DNA of 64,000 bases from Lachnospiraceae bacterium (GTDB lineage Bacteria > Bacillota > Clostridia > Lachnospirales > Lachnospiraceae), in assembly GCA_022794255.1 (NCBI GenBank), contig JAAWEL010000066.1, positions 54,910 through 118,909 of the forward strand, read 5' to 3'. How positions within the stretch are numbered: the stretch's first letter is position 1; each line of letters begins with the position of its first letter. Below are positions 16,088 to 24,420 of the stretch, in pieces. The notes below the pieces were generated by a model, which had not been told where the DNA came from, ran no database searches, and saw only the letters and a program-made list of their open reading frames with translations. The translations under genes and the position numbers were made by a program.

Positions 16088-19000
16088 ATGAATTACCAGA
16101 CATTAATCGAACAAAACATTGGAACAGTCTACCAGGCAGGGATTGCCACAAAGATTTTGCAGCATATGGACCGGATCCGGAATGTGAGCGATGTATCCCA
16201 GGCCAGACGCTGGGTGATGGAGCTGTTCCAGAACAGCCGGGACGCCGCCTATGAGGATCAGCCGGTGCGGATCCGGATTGAGCTAAAGGACAGGGTATTG
16301 TCTTTTTCCCACAACGGGCGGCCTTTCCGGGTGAAGGATATTTTGTCCATTATCAACCAGGTCTCCTCCAAAAGTCCGGGGGAGAATACCATCGGACAGT
16401 TTGGAACCGGTTTTATGACCACCTATCAGCTGAGCGAGCAGGTGGAAATCCAGGCGGTGCTAAAGGATGAAGGGCTTCCCTTCAAGCCTTTTACGGTCCG
16501 GATGGATCGCCGGGGGACTACAAAGGAGGAGATTCTGGCTGGGATTTTTACTACCATGGAGGAGCTTAAAAAGGCAGATCAGTCAGAGACTTTAGAGGCT
16601 TTTGACAGGGATGCATACAATACCTGCTTTCTCTACCATCTGGACAATGAGGAGAGCCGAAGCATAGCAAGAATAGGAATGACCGATCTGCAGGAGACCA
16701 TTCTCTATGTGCTGCTGTTTTCGGAAAAGATCGCCAGCGTGGAGCTGATCCGTTGGGAGGAGGGAAGGCTTCATAAAGTGGTGTATGAGCGGGGCGGAGA
16801 GGAAAAACTGGGAAATGGATTATTAAAGAAGCTGTGTGTTTTTAAGACAGTGGAAGATGAAAGATCGGGAGAGAAAGTACCCTATTTCCTGATTTGGCTT
16901 TCCCATGGAGATATCACCCTGGCGGCAGGATGGGATGGGGAGGGGATGGAAAAGCTCTCAGACCGTCTGCCCCGGCTTTTTGTGGATTTTCCTCTGATCG
17001 GCGGAGAGCGCTTTCCCTTTCCTGTGGTGGTAAACTGCCGGAATTTCCGCACCAATGAGCCAAGAAGCGGCATCACGCTGGTGGATAATCAGGCTTCTAA
17101 AGATGCCCTGGTCAACAAGGAGATCATGGACCGGGCTGTGGGGTTGTACGCATGGTTTTTGCATGGACTGGTAAAGCTGGGATACAAAGGTCTTGATCAT
17201 GTAGTAAGTATTCCGGAATGGAAGCCGGACAGGGAACTTTCAGAGAAATGGGTGAAAGAACATCTCTATGGAAGACTGTACCAGATTGTGAGCAAAGAAC
17301 CTATGATTTCCACAAGGGAGGGTGCCACAGCCTTTGAAAACCCGGAATTTTATCTGGTGTTGGGGGAAAATCCGGAGGAAACGGCCAGTGTACGCAATCT
17401 TTTGTCTGTGCTTCAGGGAATCCGGATTGCTGACGGGCCAGAGGACTGGAATCAGGCCTTTGCCGGGTATGAGGTGGGAGATGAGAAATGTCTGGGGCTT
17501 GAGAAGGTGCTTTTAAGCACCCGGGATTTTTTGATAAGGCGGCTTAAGGAGGATCAGATGGATCCCATGGACTGGTGTCAGTTCCTCTATGAGGCGGCTA
17601 TGAAAAATGAACAGTTGGCCGTGCGGGTAAGAGCAGGGGAAATCCGTATTTTCCCCAATCAGAATCCAGCGGACTGGAAAGAGCGGAAGCTGTTTGGAAT
17701 CCGTCAAATCCGGCGGGATCCGGGGATTCCGGAAATTTTAAAGGAGGTTAGCGATGTTCTTGATGGGCTTATCAGCTCCCGGGGAGAAGAACCTTTAAAG
17801 ATTCGGGATAACCTGCTGCATTTGGATTTTGACGATAAAGGGCTGGGGGAGCTAGAGGACTATGACCGAACCCGGCTTCAGAATCATATCCACATCCGCA
17901 CCAACCGAAGCTATCCGGTCCGAAGCTTTTACCTTTATCAGGAAGCCTATGAGGATGCCTGGGAGAGGGCCTGGCTGCTTTTGGTTTCCTGTGGGGAGGA
18001 TGAGGAGCTTTACAAACTTTGTCAGCCGGTCTATGAAGAAAAACTTCCGGCCAGACAGCCGCTTTTTGAGGCCGAATACAGAGGGATGTGGAAAAACACC
18101 TGTTCTGGGATTGCATCTCAGATTTTACACTGGATCGGCAGGGAGCAGAATATGGAGCAGCTTTGTAAAGAACAGTTTCCTCAGTGGACAAGAGAACAGG
18201 TATGTGAGTGGATGAACCAGATTTATAAAAAAGCCCTTCTGTATATAGGAGAGTCAGACGTAAGATATATCCAGGCCTTTCCTAATCAGAAAGGAAAATT
18301 TTTGGAGCCGTGGAAGCTTAAGAGAGACGAGACGCCTGGAGATGAGTTAAAGGAGATCTCCCGGGAATTTTGGGACATGGATCCAGAGTGCGATGTATAT
18401 CAGTCTGCCCTGGACCGTTTAATTCATCTGGATTTAGGGTATGGGCTTTTGGCTCTCAGGGAGGAGGACGTGGCCATGCGGATTCACCGGGTGGTTCAGC
18501 AGATCCTTTCCGTAAAAAATCTTTCTGATGCATTGCCGAATCACCAGGAGGCCTGTACCCGGCTTTTGGGATGGATTCAGGAGAATTTGCAGAAGGCGGA
18601 AAAGTATTTCCCGGGATTTACCCGGGAGGAGGAACAGATGAAGCTTTTAACCCCAAAGGTAGCTGTTCGGATTCAAAAGAAAGCCAGAGACTGCCAGCTG
18701 ATCTTAGAGGAATTAGGGGCAGGAACCATGGAGGAGGCCATGGAAAAGCTGACAGAATTTAGAAGGGAAATGGAGCGCATAGAACAGGAAAGGACAGAGG
18801 AACAGGAAGGGGAGGAAAATTTTTCAGGGGCATTGTGGGACGACATGGCCTGGGATGAGGAGCTGGAGGCAGAGTACGGAAATGTGTCCCATAGCCGAAA
18901 GGGAGAAATTTTGCGCCAGATCGGAGAGGCAGGGGAAAGGTACGCCTTAGAGCAGGTAAAGAATTATTTCCAGGAGCTTGGATATGAGAGAATCCGGGAG

Positions 19001-19426
19001 ACGGCGGAGGAGATCTGGATGGAAAGAAGTAAAGAGGCCCGGGTAAAGATCGATTATCCTGATGGGGGGCGCTGCCACCAGGCCGGCTGGGACATTTGTG
19101 TATCCCTTGTGGAGAAGGAGAAAGAAAAGAATTATTATCTGGAGGTAAAGACCCATACCAAAAAGAGTGTGCTAAAGGATACATTGTCCTTATCCGGTGA
19201 GCAGATGAAGGCAGCAGCCCGGAACCGGGAACGGTACATGGTGCTTAACGTGGTGTACGATTATAAAAGGAAGGCGGGAGAAGAATTGCATACTTTTGCA
19301 GATCCCGTTGACCAGATCGGAAAAGGGGTGTTTGTGGGACAACAGAAAACGTATAGGTTTTTCGTGGATAATCGCGGCTTAGTTCCACAGACAAGGACAG
19401 CAGAAGATGATATACTACTTCTATGA
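16088..19426 (+). CDS. GHKL (Hsp90/sacsin-type) ATPase with C-terminal DUF3883/NOV_C-like nuclease domain
   Basis: 1112 residues, soluble. The N-terminal Bergerat-fold ATPase has motif I ELFQNSRDAAYE (residues about 46-57), motif II as SFSHNGRPF (His where most GHKL proteins have Asp) and motif III GQFGTGFMTTYQLS (about 120). The middle (about 300-900) is mostly helical and unrecognised, with an acidic Glu-rich stretch near 895-920. The C-terminal about 940-1075 resembles DUF3883/protein-NO-VEIN domains of the PD-(D/E)XK nuclease superfamily: AGERYALEQVKNYF, GWDICVSL (Asp) and YYLEVKTH (E-x-K). ATPase-nuclease proteins of this MORC/MutL-like class occur in restriction and defence loci. It is the first gene of a run of five same-strand genes. 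Start has GGGGAGGA upstream. Confidence 0.82.
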   Translation: MNYQTLIEQNIGTVYQAGIATKILQHMDRIRNVSDVSQARRWVMELFQNSRDAAYEDQPVRIRIELKDRVLSFSHNGRPFRVKDILSIINQVSSKSPGENTIGQFGTGFMTTYQLSEQVEIQAVLKDEGLPFKPFTVRMDRRGTTKEEILAGIFTTMEELKKADQSETLEAFDRDAYNTCFLYHLDNEESRSIARIGMTDLQETILYVLLFSEKIASVELIRWEEGRLHKVVYERGGEEKLGNGLLKKLCVFKTVEDERSGEKVPYFLIWLSHGDITLAAGWDGEGMEKLSDRLPRLFVDFPLIGGERFPFPVVVNCRNFRTNEPRSGITLVDNQASKDALVNKEIMDRAVGLYAWFLHGLVKLGYKGLDHVVSIPEWKPDRELSEKWVKEHLYGRLYQIVSKEPMISTREGATAFENPEFYLVLGENPEETASVRNLLSVLQGIRIADGPEDWNQAFAGYEVGDEKCLGLEKVLLSTRDFLIRRLKEDQMDPMDWCQFLYEAAMKNEQLAVRVRAGEIRIFPNQNPADWKERKLFGIRQIRRDPGIPEILKEVSDVLDGLISSRGEEPLKIRDNLLHLDFDDKGLGELEDYDRTRLQNHIHIRTNRSYPVRSFYLYQEAYEDAWERAWLLLVSCGEDEELYKLCQPVYEEKLPARQPLFEAEYRGMWKNTCSGIASQILHWIGREQNMEQLCKEQFPQWTREQVCEWMNQIYKKALLYIGESDVRYIQAFPNQKGKFLEPWKLKRDETPGDELKEISREFWDMDPECDVYQSALDRLIHLDLGYGLLALREEDVAMRIHRVVQQILSVKNLSDALPNHQEACTRLLGWIQENLQKAEKYFPGFTREEEQMKLLTPKVAVRIQKKARDCQLILEELGAGTMEEAMEKLTEFRREMERIEQERTEEQEGEENFSGALWDDMAWDEELEAEYGNVSHSRKGEILRQIGEAGERYALEQVKNYFQELGYERIRETAEEIWMERSKEARVKIDYPDGGRCHQAGWDICVSLVEKEKEKNYYLEVKTHTKKSVLKDTLSLSGEQMKAAARNRERYMVLNVVYDYKRKAGEELHTFADPVDQIGKGVFVGQQKTYRFFVDNRGLVPQTRTAEDDILLL

Positions 19427-19456
19427 GGAAAACCAGGATATGAAGGAGGAACTCTT

Positions 19457-20152
19457 ATGGCAGAATCGCTGCTTGTGACCCAGGCTCTTGATGAGCGGGA
19501 GCTTTTGAAAAAAAAGATCAATCAGAAAATAGAAAAGCTTTCCTGTGTAGATTATATCAAAAATAATGAGGCAAAGGGCATTAACAGCAAAAAGAGCCGG
19601 GAGGAATTTGCCGCAGAGGCAAAGGCGGCCTTTCAGCAAATTACAGATTTGATTGCCCGATACCAGCAGATTGAGATGGCGATTGTGGCCTCCAATGCAG
19701 ATACAAGGATCAAAACCTCCTTTGGGGAGTATACGGTGGCAGAGGCAATCGTATTGCGGAGCCGGCTCCGGGAAAAGGAGGGAAAGCCCTTATATGTAAA
19801 GCTTTCGGAGACAGAGCGGTGGAATAAAGTGGATTTTGAGGAGCATCTGGCAGAGATCATGACAAAACAATATCTGGCCGCCAGGACGGGGATCAATGAT
19901 AAAAATAAGAGTCTGGAGGAGCAAGCAGAGGCCATGCGTCTAAGCATTTTAGGAAAGGACGTTCGGGTAAGAGACGACAAACCCTTAACGGTTGTGGATG
20001 CCTACATTCGCGAAAACCGGGCTGAGCTTTTTGATCCTTTGGATGTGACAAAGCGGGCGGAGGAGCTGCGCATGAGAAACATTGCCCTTTTAAAAGAGAT
20101 CGAAACCCAGATAAAGATTTCCAATGCAACTACATGGGTGAAGCTTGATTAA
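19457..20152 (+). CDS. Helical protein resembling DIP1984 family, paralog A1
   Basis: 231 residues, mostly charged helices with coiled-coil character, no signal peptide. Pattern: LVTQALDERELLKKKIN at the N-terminus, a middle ARYQQIEMAIVASNADT followed by TVAEAIVLRSRLRE, and a C-terminus LLKEIETQIKISNATT. This order (ALxxR..L.KKI, IxxxNxxT.., LA-R start, D-x-IQ-x-NWTT end) recalls the DIP1984 family of unknown function, though this protein is longer. It is strongly similar over its length to the protein at 22094-22801. Follows the ATPase-nuclease gene by 30 nt with GAAGGAGG before the ATG, so it is probably part of that operon. Confidence 0.72.
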   Translation: MAESLLVTQALDERELLKKKINQKIEKLSCVDYIKNNEAKGINSKKSREEFAAEAKAAFQQITDLIARYQQIEMAIVASNADTRIKTSFGEYTVAEAIVLRSRLREKEGKPLYVKLSETERWNKVDFEEHLAEIMTKQYLAARTGINDKNKSLEEQAEAMRLSILGKDVRVRDDKPLTVVDAYIRENRAELFDPLDVTKRAEELRMRNIALLKEIETQIKISNATTWVKLD

Positions 20153-20209
20153 GGGATCATAAGGATAGCAAAAAGGCGGATGCCAGTGAAAAGAGGGAGG
20201 AGAAAGAGC

Positions 20210-21142
20210 ATGGAGGAACTGGCTGCAAAGTACAACATAAAAAATTGGGACGAAGATATATTTTTGGCCTTAAGTGATGTACGCAAGCCTTTATACCTGA
20301 TCAGAGGAAAGCCTATAACAATTGAGCAAGTCAAGGAATTGATTACCGGAGAGGAGCCTTTGTTTGGAAAGAAAAAACCGTTTTGCTTTCTGGAGGAAAA
20401 GTCAGAGACAAAAGACGGCCTTTTAGGAAAAATCTTTTACCGGGATTCCCATTTGGATTGGTTAAATTCCTGGGTATACACAGATGGCACGATCGGCGGC
20501 AGCTTTATTTCCAGTGTAAAGTACCCGGAGCCGGACGAGATTGCGCTGTATGCATATGAGGAATTTGCGAAGAAATATCCCTTTTTGGATATGGTGATTG
20601 CCTGCACATTGAATGATCAGTGGCCTTGCTTTTACTGCTGGATTACAGACAGGCCCTATGAGGGATATGACGGGCCGTGCAGGTGCAGGGACTGTGCTTC
20701 TCATTTAGAGAAAATTATGTTTTATGACAAGAAAACACATCATTCGAATCCGGATTTTGAAGAACTCTATTATCGAGACTGGTCCAGCTGGTATATAAAA
20801 AGCGATATCAGGGATTCTGTCGGCTTAACCTTGTGGATTCACGATGGTCAGTCGGAGATTCTCTGCAAAGATGAGGCGAGGCTTAAATTTCATGAGTATA
20901 ATACTTTATATTATAAGCCGGAATATGCTTTCATGTTCGCTTCTTCCCTATATAGATATAAACATACCTGTATCTGTGATAAAAAATTTGTGGAGGATTG
21001 CTTTGCATATATAGGAAAGCCCAAAAGCCTTTGCGATGAATATGTGGAAAAGGGATATATTTTGCCTTTTCATGAGAAGGACATCCTGGTCACGAAAGAC
21101 TGGGTGACAAAGCAGTATAATACCTATATAGCCGGAAAATAG
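20210..21142 (+). CDS. Unrecognised protein, paralog B1
   Basis: 310 residues, no signal peptide or membrane segment. No family recognised. Landmarks: LYLIRGKPITIEQVKELI, a WVYTDGTIGGSF strand pair, a Cys-rich patch (YCWITDRP, CRCRDCAS) that could bind metal, and SVGLTLWIHDGQSEIL. The first, second and last landmarks recur in the next gene, so the two are diverged paralogs; the Cys patch does not. The ATG at 20210 is chosen for its AGGGAGGAG site, rather than an in-frame ATG at 20180. It sits between paralog A1 and paralog B2 in a five-gene run. Confidence 0.7.
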   Translation: MEELAAKYNIKNWDEDIFLALSDVRKPLYLIRGKPITIEQVKELITGEEPLFGKKKPFCFLEEKSETKDGLLGKIFYRDSHLDWLNSWVYTDGTIGGSFISSVKYPEPDEIALYAYEEFAKKYPFLDMVIACTLNDQWPCFYCWITDRPYEGYDGPCRCRDCASHLEKIMFYDKKTHHSNPDFEELYYRDWSSWYIKSDIRDSVGLTLWIHDGQSEILCKDEARLKFHEYNTLYYKPEYAFMFASSLYRYKHTCICDKKFVEDCFAYIGKPKSLCDEYVEKGYILPFHEKDILVTKDWVTKQYNTYIAGK

Positions 21143-21166
21143 CAGGAAAGGATAGGTATACTGGAT

Positions 21167-22063
21167 ATGAAGCTGTTTGATTTTTATCAGGAAAAGATGA
21201 ATATCCAAGTGACCAAAGACGAGTGGGGGAATCTGTATATAGAAGGCAATAGAAATGATCTGGAGGATTTGGCAGGGATATGCGGTGCTTCTTCCTTGAT
21301 GGATGTTGTGGATTATTATTTTATCACCAGGGAGGAATATGAGCGGATCAACCAATTTGAGATCCGGATCGATGAATCCATTGATATGGAGTATTGGTTT
21401 GGACGGGAGCCTTTTTACCGCCTGAGGGGGAAGCCGGTGACAGAAAAACAGGCTTTTGACATTATCCGAAGAACGGACTGGCTTTTTGGGTTCTTTTCGG
21501 ATATCTTTGACCATAAGGATTACATCAGAAGTATTTATTTTCATAACTATTGGATCCCTTCTCCTGATATTGATATATTTGCAAGCTGTGGAGGCTGGAT
21601 TCACAGAGACGGGCTGATTGGTTGCAGCGCTTACATTTACAAAAATCCCAGGGTGGAATGTATAATAGAAGACTGGGTGAGGAACCTTGTGGCCTTTCCC
21701 TATCTGGATCTGATCATTGCCATTACATCTGAGTGGGAGTGGGGGAGGCAGACCAAGAAGATGATAGAGAAATTAAAGATGCAGCAGCTGAAGGAAGAGA
21801 TCATAGAGTCAAAAGACTTTGATCAGGCGTTTTATGATTCTGTCTGTTTGGGGATCTGGATTCATGACAAAACGGTGGAGGTTTTAAGAAGTGAGGACAC
21901 TTTAACTGTATACAAAAAGTATGCTTCTCTATACGGAAAATATATGATAAGGCAGATAAAAAAAGAGAAAGCAATGCCCTTGGATTTGCCCTATTTGAAA
22001 CGGTGTATTCAGGCTTACGGGCTGGATCCGGATAGGGTGCTGAAAGAGATCAGAAAAAATTAA
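21167..22063 (+). CDS. Unrecognised protein, paralog B2
   Basis: 298 residues, soluble, no family recognised. Shares with the preceding protein the motifs FYRLRGKPVTEKQAFDII, GGWIHRDGLIGCSAYIY, FPYLDLIIAIT and SVCLGIWIHDKTVEVL, in the same order and spacing. It has an extra N-terminal segment of about 50 residues and lacks the Cys-rich patch. Starts 24 nt after B1 and ends 30 nt before A2. The conserved WIHD and LRGKP motifs could be ligand-binding or catalytic, but this is a guess. Confidence 0.7.
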   Translation: MKLFDFYQEKMNIQVTKDEWGNLYIEGNRNDLEDLAGICGASSLMDVVDYYFITREEYERINQFEIRIDESIDMEYWFGREPFYRLRGKPVTEKQAFDIIRRTDWLFGFFSDIFDHKDYIRSIYFHNYWIPSPDIDIFASCGGWIHRDGLIGCSAYIYKNPRVECIIEDWVRNLVAFPYLDLIIAITSEWEWGRQTKKMIEKLKMQQLKEEIIESKDFDQAFYDSVCLGIWIHDKTVEVLRSEDTLTVYKKYASLYGKYMIRQIKKEKAMPLDLPYLKRCIQAYGLDPDRVLKEIRKN

Positions 22064-22093
22064 TAAACAAAGATTATGATTGGGAGGACGAAT

Positions 22094-22801
22094 ATGGCAG
22101 AAAAAATGCTTGTGACCCAGGCGCTTGACGAGAGGGATCTGTTAAAGAAAAAAATCAATCAGAACATTGAGGAGTTTCAGTGTGTGGATTATGCCAGGAA
22201 TAATGAGGAAAGGGGAATTAACAGCAAAAAGAGCCGTGAGGAGTTTGCAGCAGAGGCCAGGGCCGCCTACCAGCAGATCCTGGATCGTATCGCCCGGTAT
22301 CAGAAGATTGAGGCGGCGGTCATTGCTTCCAATGCATCTACCATTATAAAGACCTCTTATGGAGAATATACAGTGGCAGCGGCAATCGCCCTGCGGAACC
22401 GGATGCGTGAAAAAAAGAGCCGTCAGGCGTTTGCCATAGAGTCGTTTAAAAATCTGGGAGCCGGGCTTTATAAAGAATCTGGTTTTGAGGAGAGCTTAGC
22501 AGAGAAGATGATAACCCAATACCAAACAGCCAATAATGGGGCAAACGACAAAAACAAGAGACTGGAGGAGCAGGCAGAAACCATGCGGCTGAGTATTCTT
22601 GGAAAGGATACCAAGGTGAAGGACGATAAGCCACTGGCGATTGTGGATGCCTATATCAATGAGAACCGGACAGAGCTTATGGATCCGTTAGGTGTGATAA
22701 AGCGGGCGGAGGAACTGCGGATGAAAACTGCCACCCTGTTAAAGGAGATTGATACTCAGATCAAAATCTCCAATGCAACTACATTGATTGAGATTGACTA
22801 A
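22094..22801 (+). CDS. Helical protein resembling DIP1984 family, paralog A2
   Basis: 235 residues, paralog of 19457-20152. The two share the N-terminal LVTQALDER-LLKKKINQ, the INSKKSREEFAAEA segment, the SNA-T loop, RLSILGKD and the C-terminal QIKISNATT. The main differences are in the central variable stretch (about 115-145). Helical and soluble, no catalytic motif seen. The ATG at 22094 has GGAGGA 5 nt upstream. Last gene of the ATPase-A1-B1-B2-A2 run. A structural or adaptor role is possible, but no function is assigned. Confidence 0.72.
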   Translation: MAEKMLVTQALDERDLLKKKINQNIEEFQCVDYARNNEERGINSKKSREEFAAEARAAYQQILDRIARYQKIEAAVIASNASTIIKTSYGEYTVAAAIALRNRMREKKSRQAFAIESFKNLGAGLYKESGFEESLAEKMITQYQTANNGANDKNKRLEEQAETMRLSILGKDTKVKDDKPLAIVDAYINENRTELMDPLGVIKRAEELRMKTATLLKEIDTQIKISNATTLIEID

Positions 22802-22860
22802 AGATTGACTGTAATGGCAGCTTGCTGCCTGCAATGCGAAAATCCCGGACTTAGCCTCCT

Positions 22861-22909
22861 TTGTATAGGGGTTACTATACAAAATCCTGACACCGCATGC
22901 ATGGTGCGG
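22861..22909 (+). other. Two hairpins just upstream of the tRNA-like element
   Basis: TTGTATAG (22861-22868) and CTATACAA (22875-22882) form a perfect 8-bp stem with a 6-nt loop, followed by AATCC. CCGCA (22893-22897) and TGCGG (22905-22909) form a second. The first may end the upstream operon, although it lacks a U-tract. Confidence 0.45.
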
Positions 22910-22911
22910 CA

Positions 22912-22985
22912 GACCTAAATAGCTCAACTGGATGGAGCATCGGTTTTGGGAACCGAAGGTGCGAGTTCAAATCTCGCTTTGGTCA
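22912..22985 (+). tRNA. tRNA-Pro(UGG)-like element, atypical or degenerate
   Basis: All arms are visible: acceptor GACCTAA with TTTGGTC (one T-T mismatch), D-stem GCTC/GAGC with a loop containing GG, anticodon stem TCGGT/ACCGA with loop TTTGGGA (anticodon TGG, proline), and T-arm GCGAG-TTCAAAT-CTCGC. Three nucleotides rather than two separate acceptor and D-stem, as if one T had been inserted in GACC-AAA. CCA is not encoded, and the first pair is G-C, unlike usual bacterial tRNA-Pro (C-G). It could be a foreign, specialised or decaying tRNA. Confidence 0.6.
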
Positions 22986-23445
22986 CAAAAATCTGTGAAT
23001 TGTAAAGAGTAAATGGTAAAGGCTGAACATGGAAGATTGAACGGTTTTTAACTTATTCTGAAAAACAGGCAACAGGAAAGGAAGAGGCAGGTATCAGCAT
23101 TTTGCAGATACTGAAATCCATGAAAAAGGTTATGTGTGACAGGCTGATTGACACGGGAAAAACCTCATGGCTGCATTGCAGGCAGTATAATTGCTTTAGA
23201 GATTTTCTGTCTGGGAGAGAATGGAGGGGACAAAAAAGAAGAAAAATGCAAAGTTTCTCTGAAAAAGTCTAATAGAATGCGGTGAAAAAAAGATTGCTTT
23301 TACATTTTCGGGCCTTTTTGCAGATGCAAAAGAGCTCTTTTTCTATTATAATCATAGCATAATCAAAAACACAGACGTTGAAGCGGCTGGTTTTGGAAAG
23401 GAGAGGGTTACAGTAAAGGCGCCTAAACTGTAATGACAGAGGTAG
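22986..23445. other. Long mostly non-coding stretch after the tRNA-like element
   Basis: About 460 bp, A/G rich. No terminator, clear promoter or known RNA seen. It contains one short open frame (23120-23272, listed separately) and may hold remnants of lost genes. Confidence 0.5.
23120..23272 (+). CDS. Possible small basic protein or gene remnant
   Basis: A 50-codon frame from ATG, MKKVMCDRLIDTGKTSW.., ending KMQSFSEKV. The frame stays open 30 codons upstream of the ATG without a convincing start, and there is no good ribosome-binding site. The product would be rich in Lys/Arg with three Cys. It could be a remnant of a longer gene; function unknown. Confidence 0.25.
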   Translation: MKKVMCDRLIDTGKTSWLHCRQYNCFRDFLSGREWRGQKRRKMQSFSEKV

Positions 23446-23805
23446 ATGAAAGTTGAAAAGATAAAAAAGGCAAAAACCAGAGGTTTTTCTGTAAATCGCG
23501 AAAATATCCTTAAGTATACGGGACAGACAGGCCTTCCCATAGAAGCTTTGGCTAATATGATGGATGTAAACCGATCCACCATTTATCATCTGCAAAACGG
23601 ACAGAATGCAAGTCCGGAAGTTCTGAAAAATATATCCGTTTTTCTCGGGGTTCCGTTAGAGGAGCTGCTGCTGGATAAAGAGGATGGAGTAAAGGTTAAG
23701 AAAAAGATCATGGAGAGACATATAAGCACTGCGAAAAAGGAGGAGGTGGAAGCGCTTTGGACTGCGCTGTTTCCCTTTCATAAGAAGGAAATGTCATGGA
23801 AATGA
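23446..23805 (+). CDS. XRE-family helix-turn-helix regulator
   Basis: 119 residues. A Cro/C1-type helix-turn-helix spans about 18-75: ENILKYTGQTGLPIEALANM, VNRSTIYHLQNGQNASPEVL and ISVFLGVPLEELL. A basic C-terminal tail of 40 residues (KKKIMERHISTAKKEE) follows. AGAGG precedes the ATG. It is the first of a run of seven same-strand genes that ends at 27974, and may regulate this run. Compared with standard XRE regulators (about 70-120 residues) it is full length. Confidence 0.88.
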   Translation: MKVEKIKKAKTRGFSVNRENILKYTGQTGLPIEALANMMDVNRSTIYHLQNGQNASPEVLKNISVFLGVPLEELLLDKEDGVKVKKKIMERHISTAKKEEVEALWTALFPFHKKEMSWK

Positions 23806-23865
23806 GAAAAGAGATTAAAAGAACAGTATGGAAGAATGGCAAATATATAACAGAGGGATTTGACA

Positions 23866-24420
23866 ATGATTTTTTATATTTCCGATTTGCATTTTGGGCA
23901 TCAGAATGTGATTCGCTTTGACAAGCGTCCTTTTGAAACCATAAGCCAGATGGATTATACATTGATTCAACTCTGGAATAGTCGGGTTCGGAATGAGGAT
24001 ACAGTTTATATTGTGGGGGATTTTGCATACAGGAATGAAAAGCCAGAGGAGTGGTATCTGCGGCAGCTTCAGGGAAAGAAACATTTGCTTGTGGGCAATC
24101 ATGACAATAAGCTGTTAAGCAACCCTGCTGCTGTCAGCTATTTTGAGTCTATTGAAAAAATGACTCACGTCACAGACGGAAAGCATCAGATATGCCTGTG
24201 TCATTTTCCTATTTGCGAGTGGAACGGATACAGGAAGGGGCATTTGCATATTTATGGTCATATTCACAACCGGAGGGAGGACACCTTTCAGATTATGTGC
24301 AAGCGGAAGGGCGCCTTCAATGCAGGCTGTATGATCAATGCTTACATGCCGGTTCCCTTAGATGAGCTGATAAGAAACAATCAGGAGTTTGGGAGGGATA
24401 CAGGAAATGGGGATGTATGA
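23866..24420 (+). CDS. Metallophosphoesterase, small phage/bacterial type
   Basis: 184 residues with the complete calcineurin-like metal-binding set: FYISDLHFGH (D-x-H), IVGDFAY (GD), LVGNHDNK (GNHD), CLCHFPICEW (H) and YGHIHN (GHxH). Small enzymes of this kind occur in phages and mobile regions and hydrolyse phosphomonoesters, phosphodiesters or nucleotides. The ATG at 23866 is chosen because AGAGGG lies 8 nt before it. Its end overlaps the next gene by 14 nt. Substrate unknown. Confidence 0.88.
   Translation: MIFYISDLHFGHQNVIRFDKRPFETISQMDYTLIQLWNSRVRNEDTVYIVGDFAYRNEKPEEWYLRQLQGKKHLLVGNHDNKLLSNPAAVSYFESIEKMTHVTDGKHQICLCHFPICEWNGYRKGHLHIYGHIHNRREDTFQIMCKRKGAFNAGCMINAYMPVPLDELIRNNQEFGRDTGNGDV

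Noticed and set aside
22861..22882. Intrinsic terminator of the ATPase/A-B run
   Set aside because: Perfect 8-bp stem but no U-tract follows (AATCC), so listed as a hairpin only.
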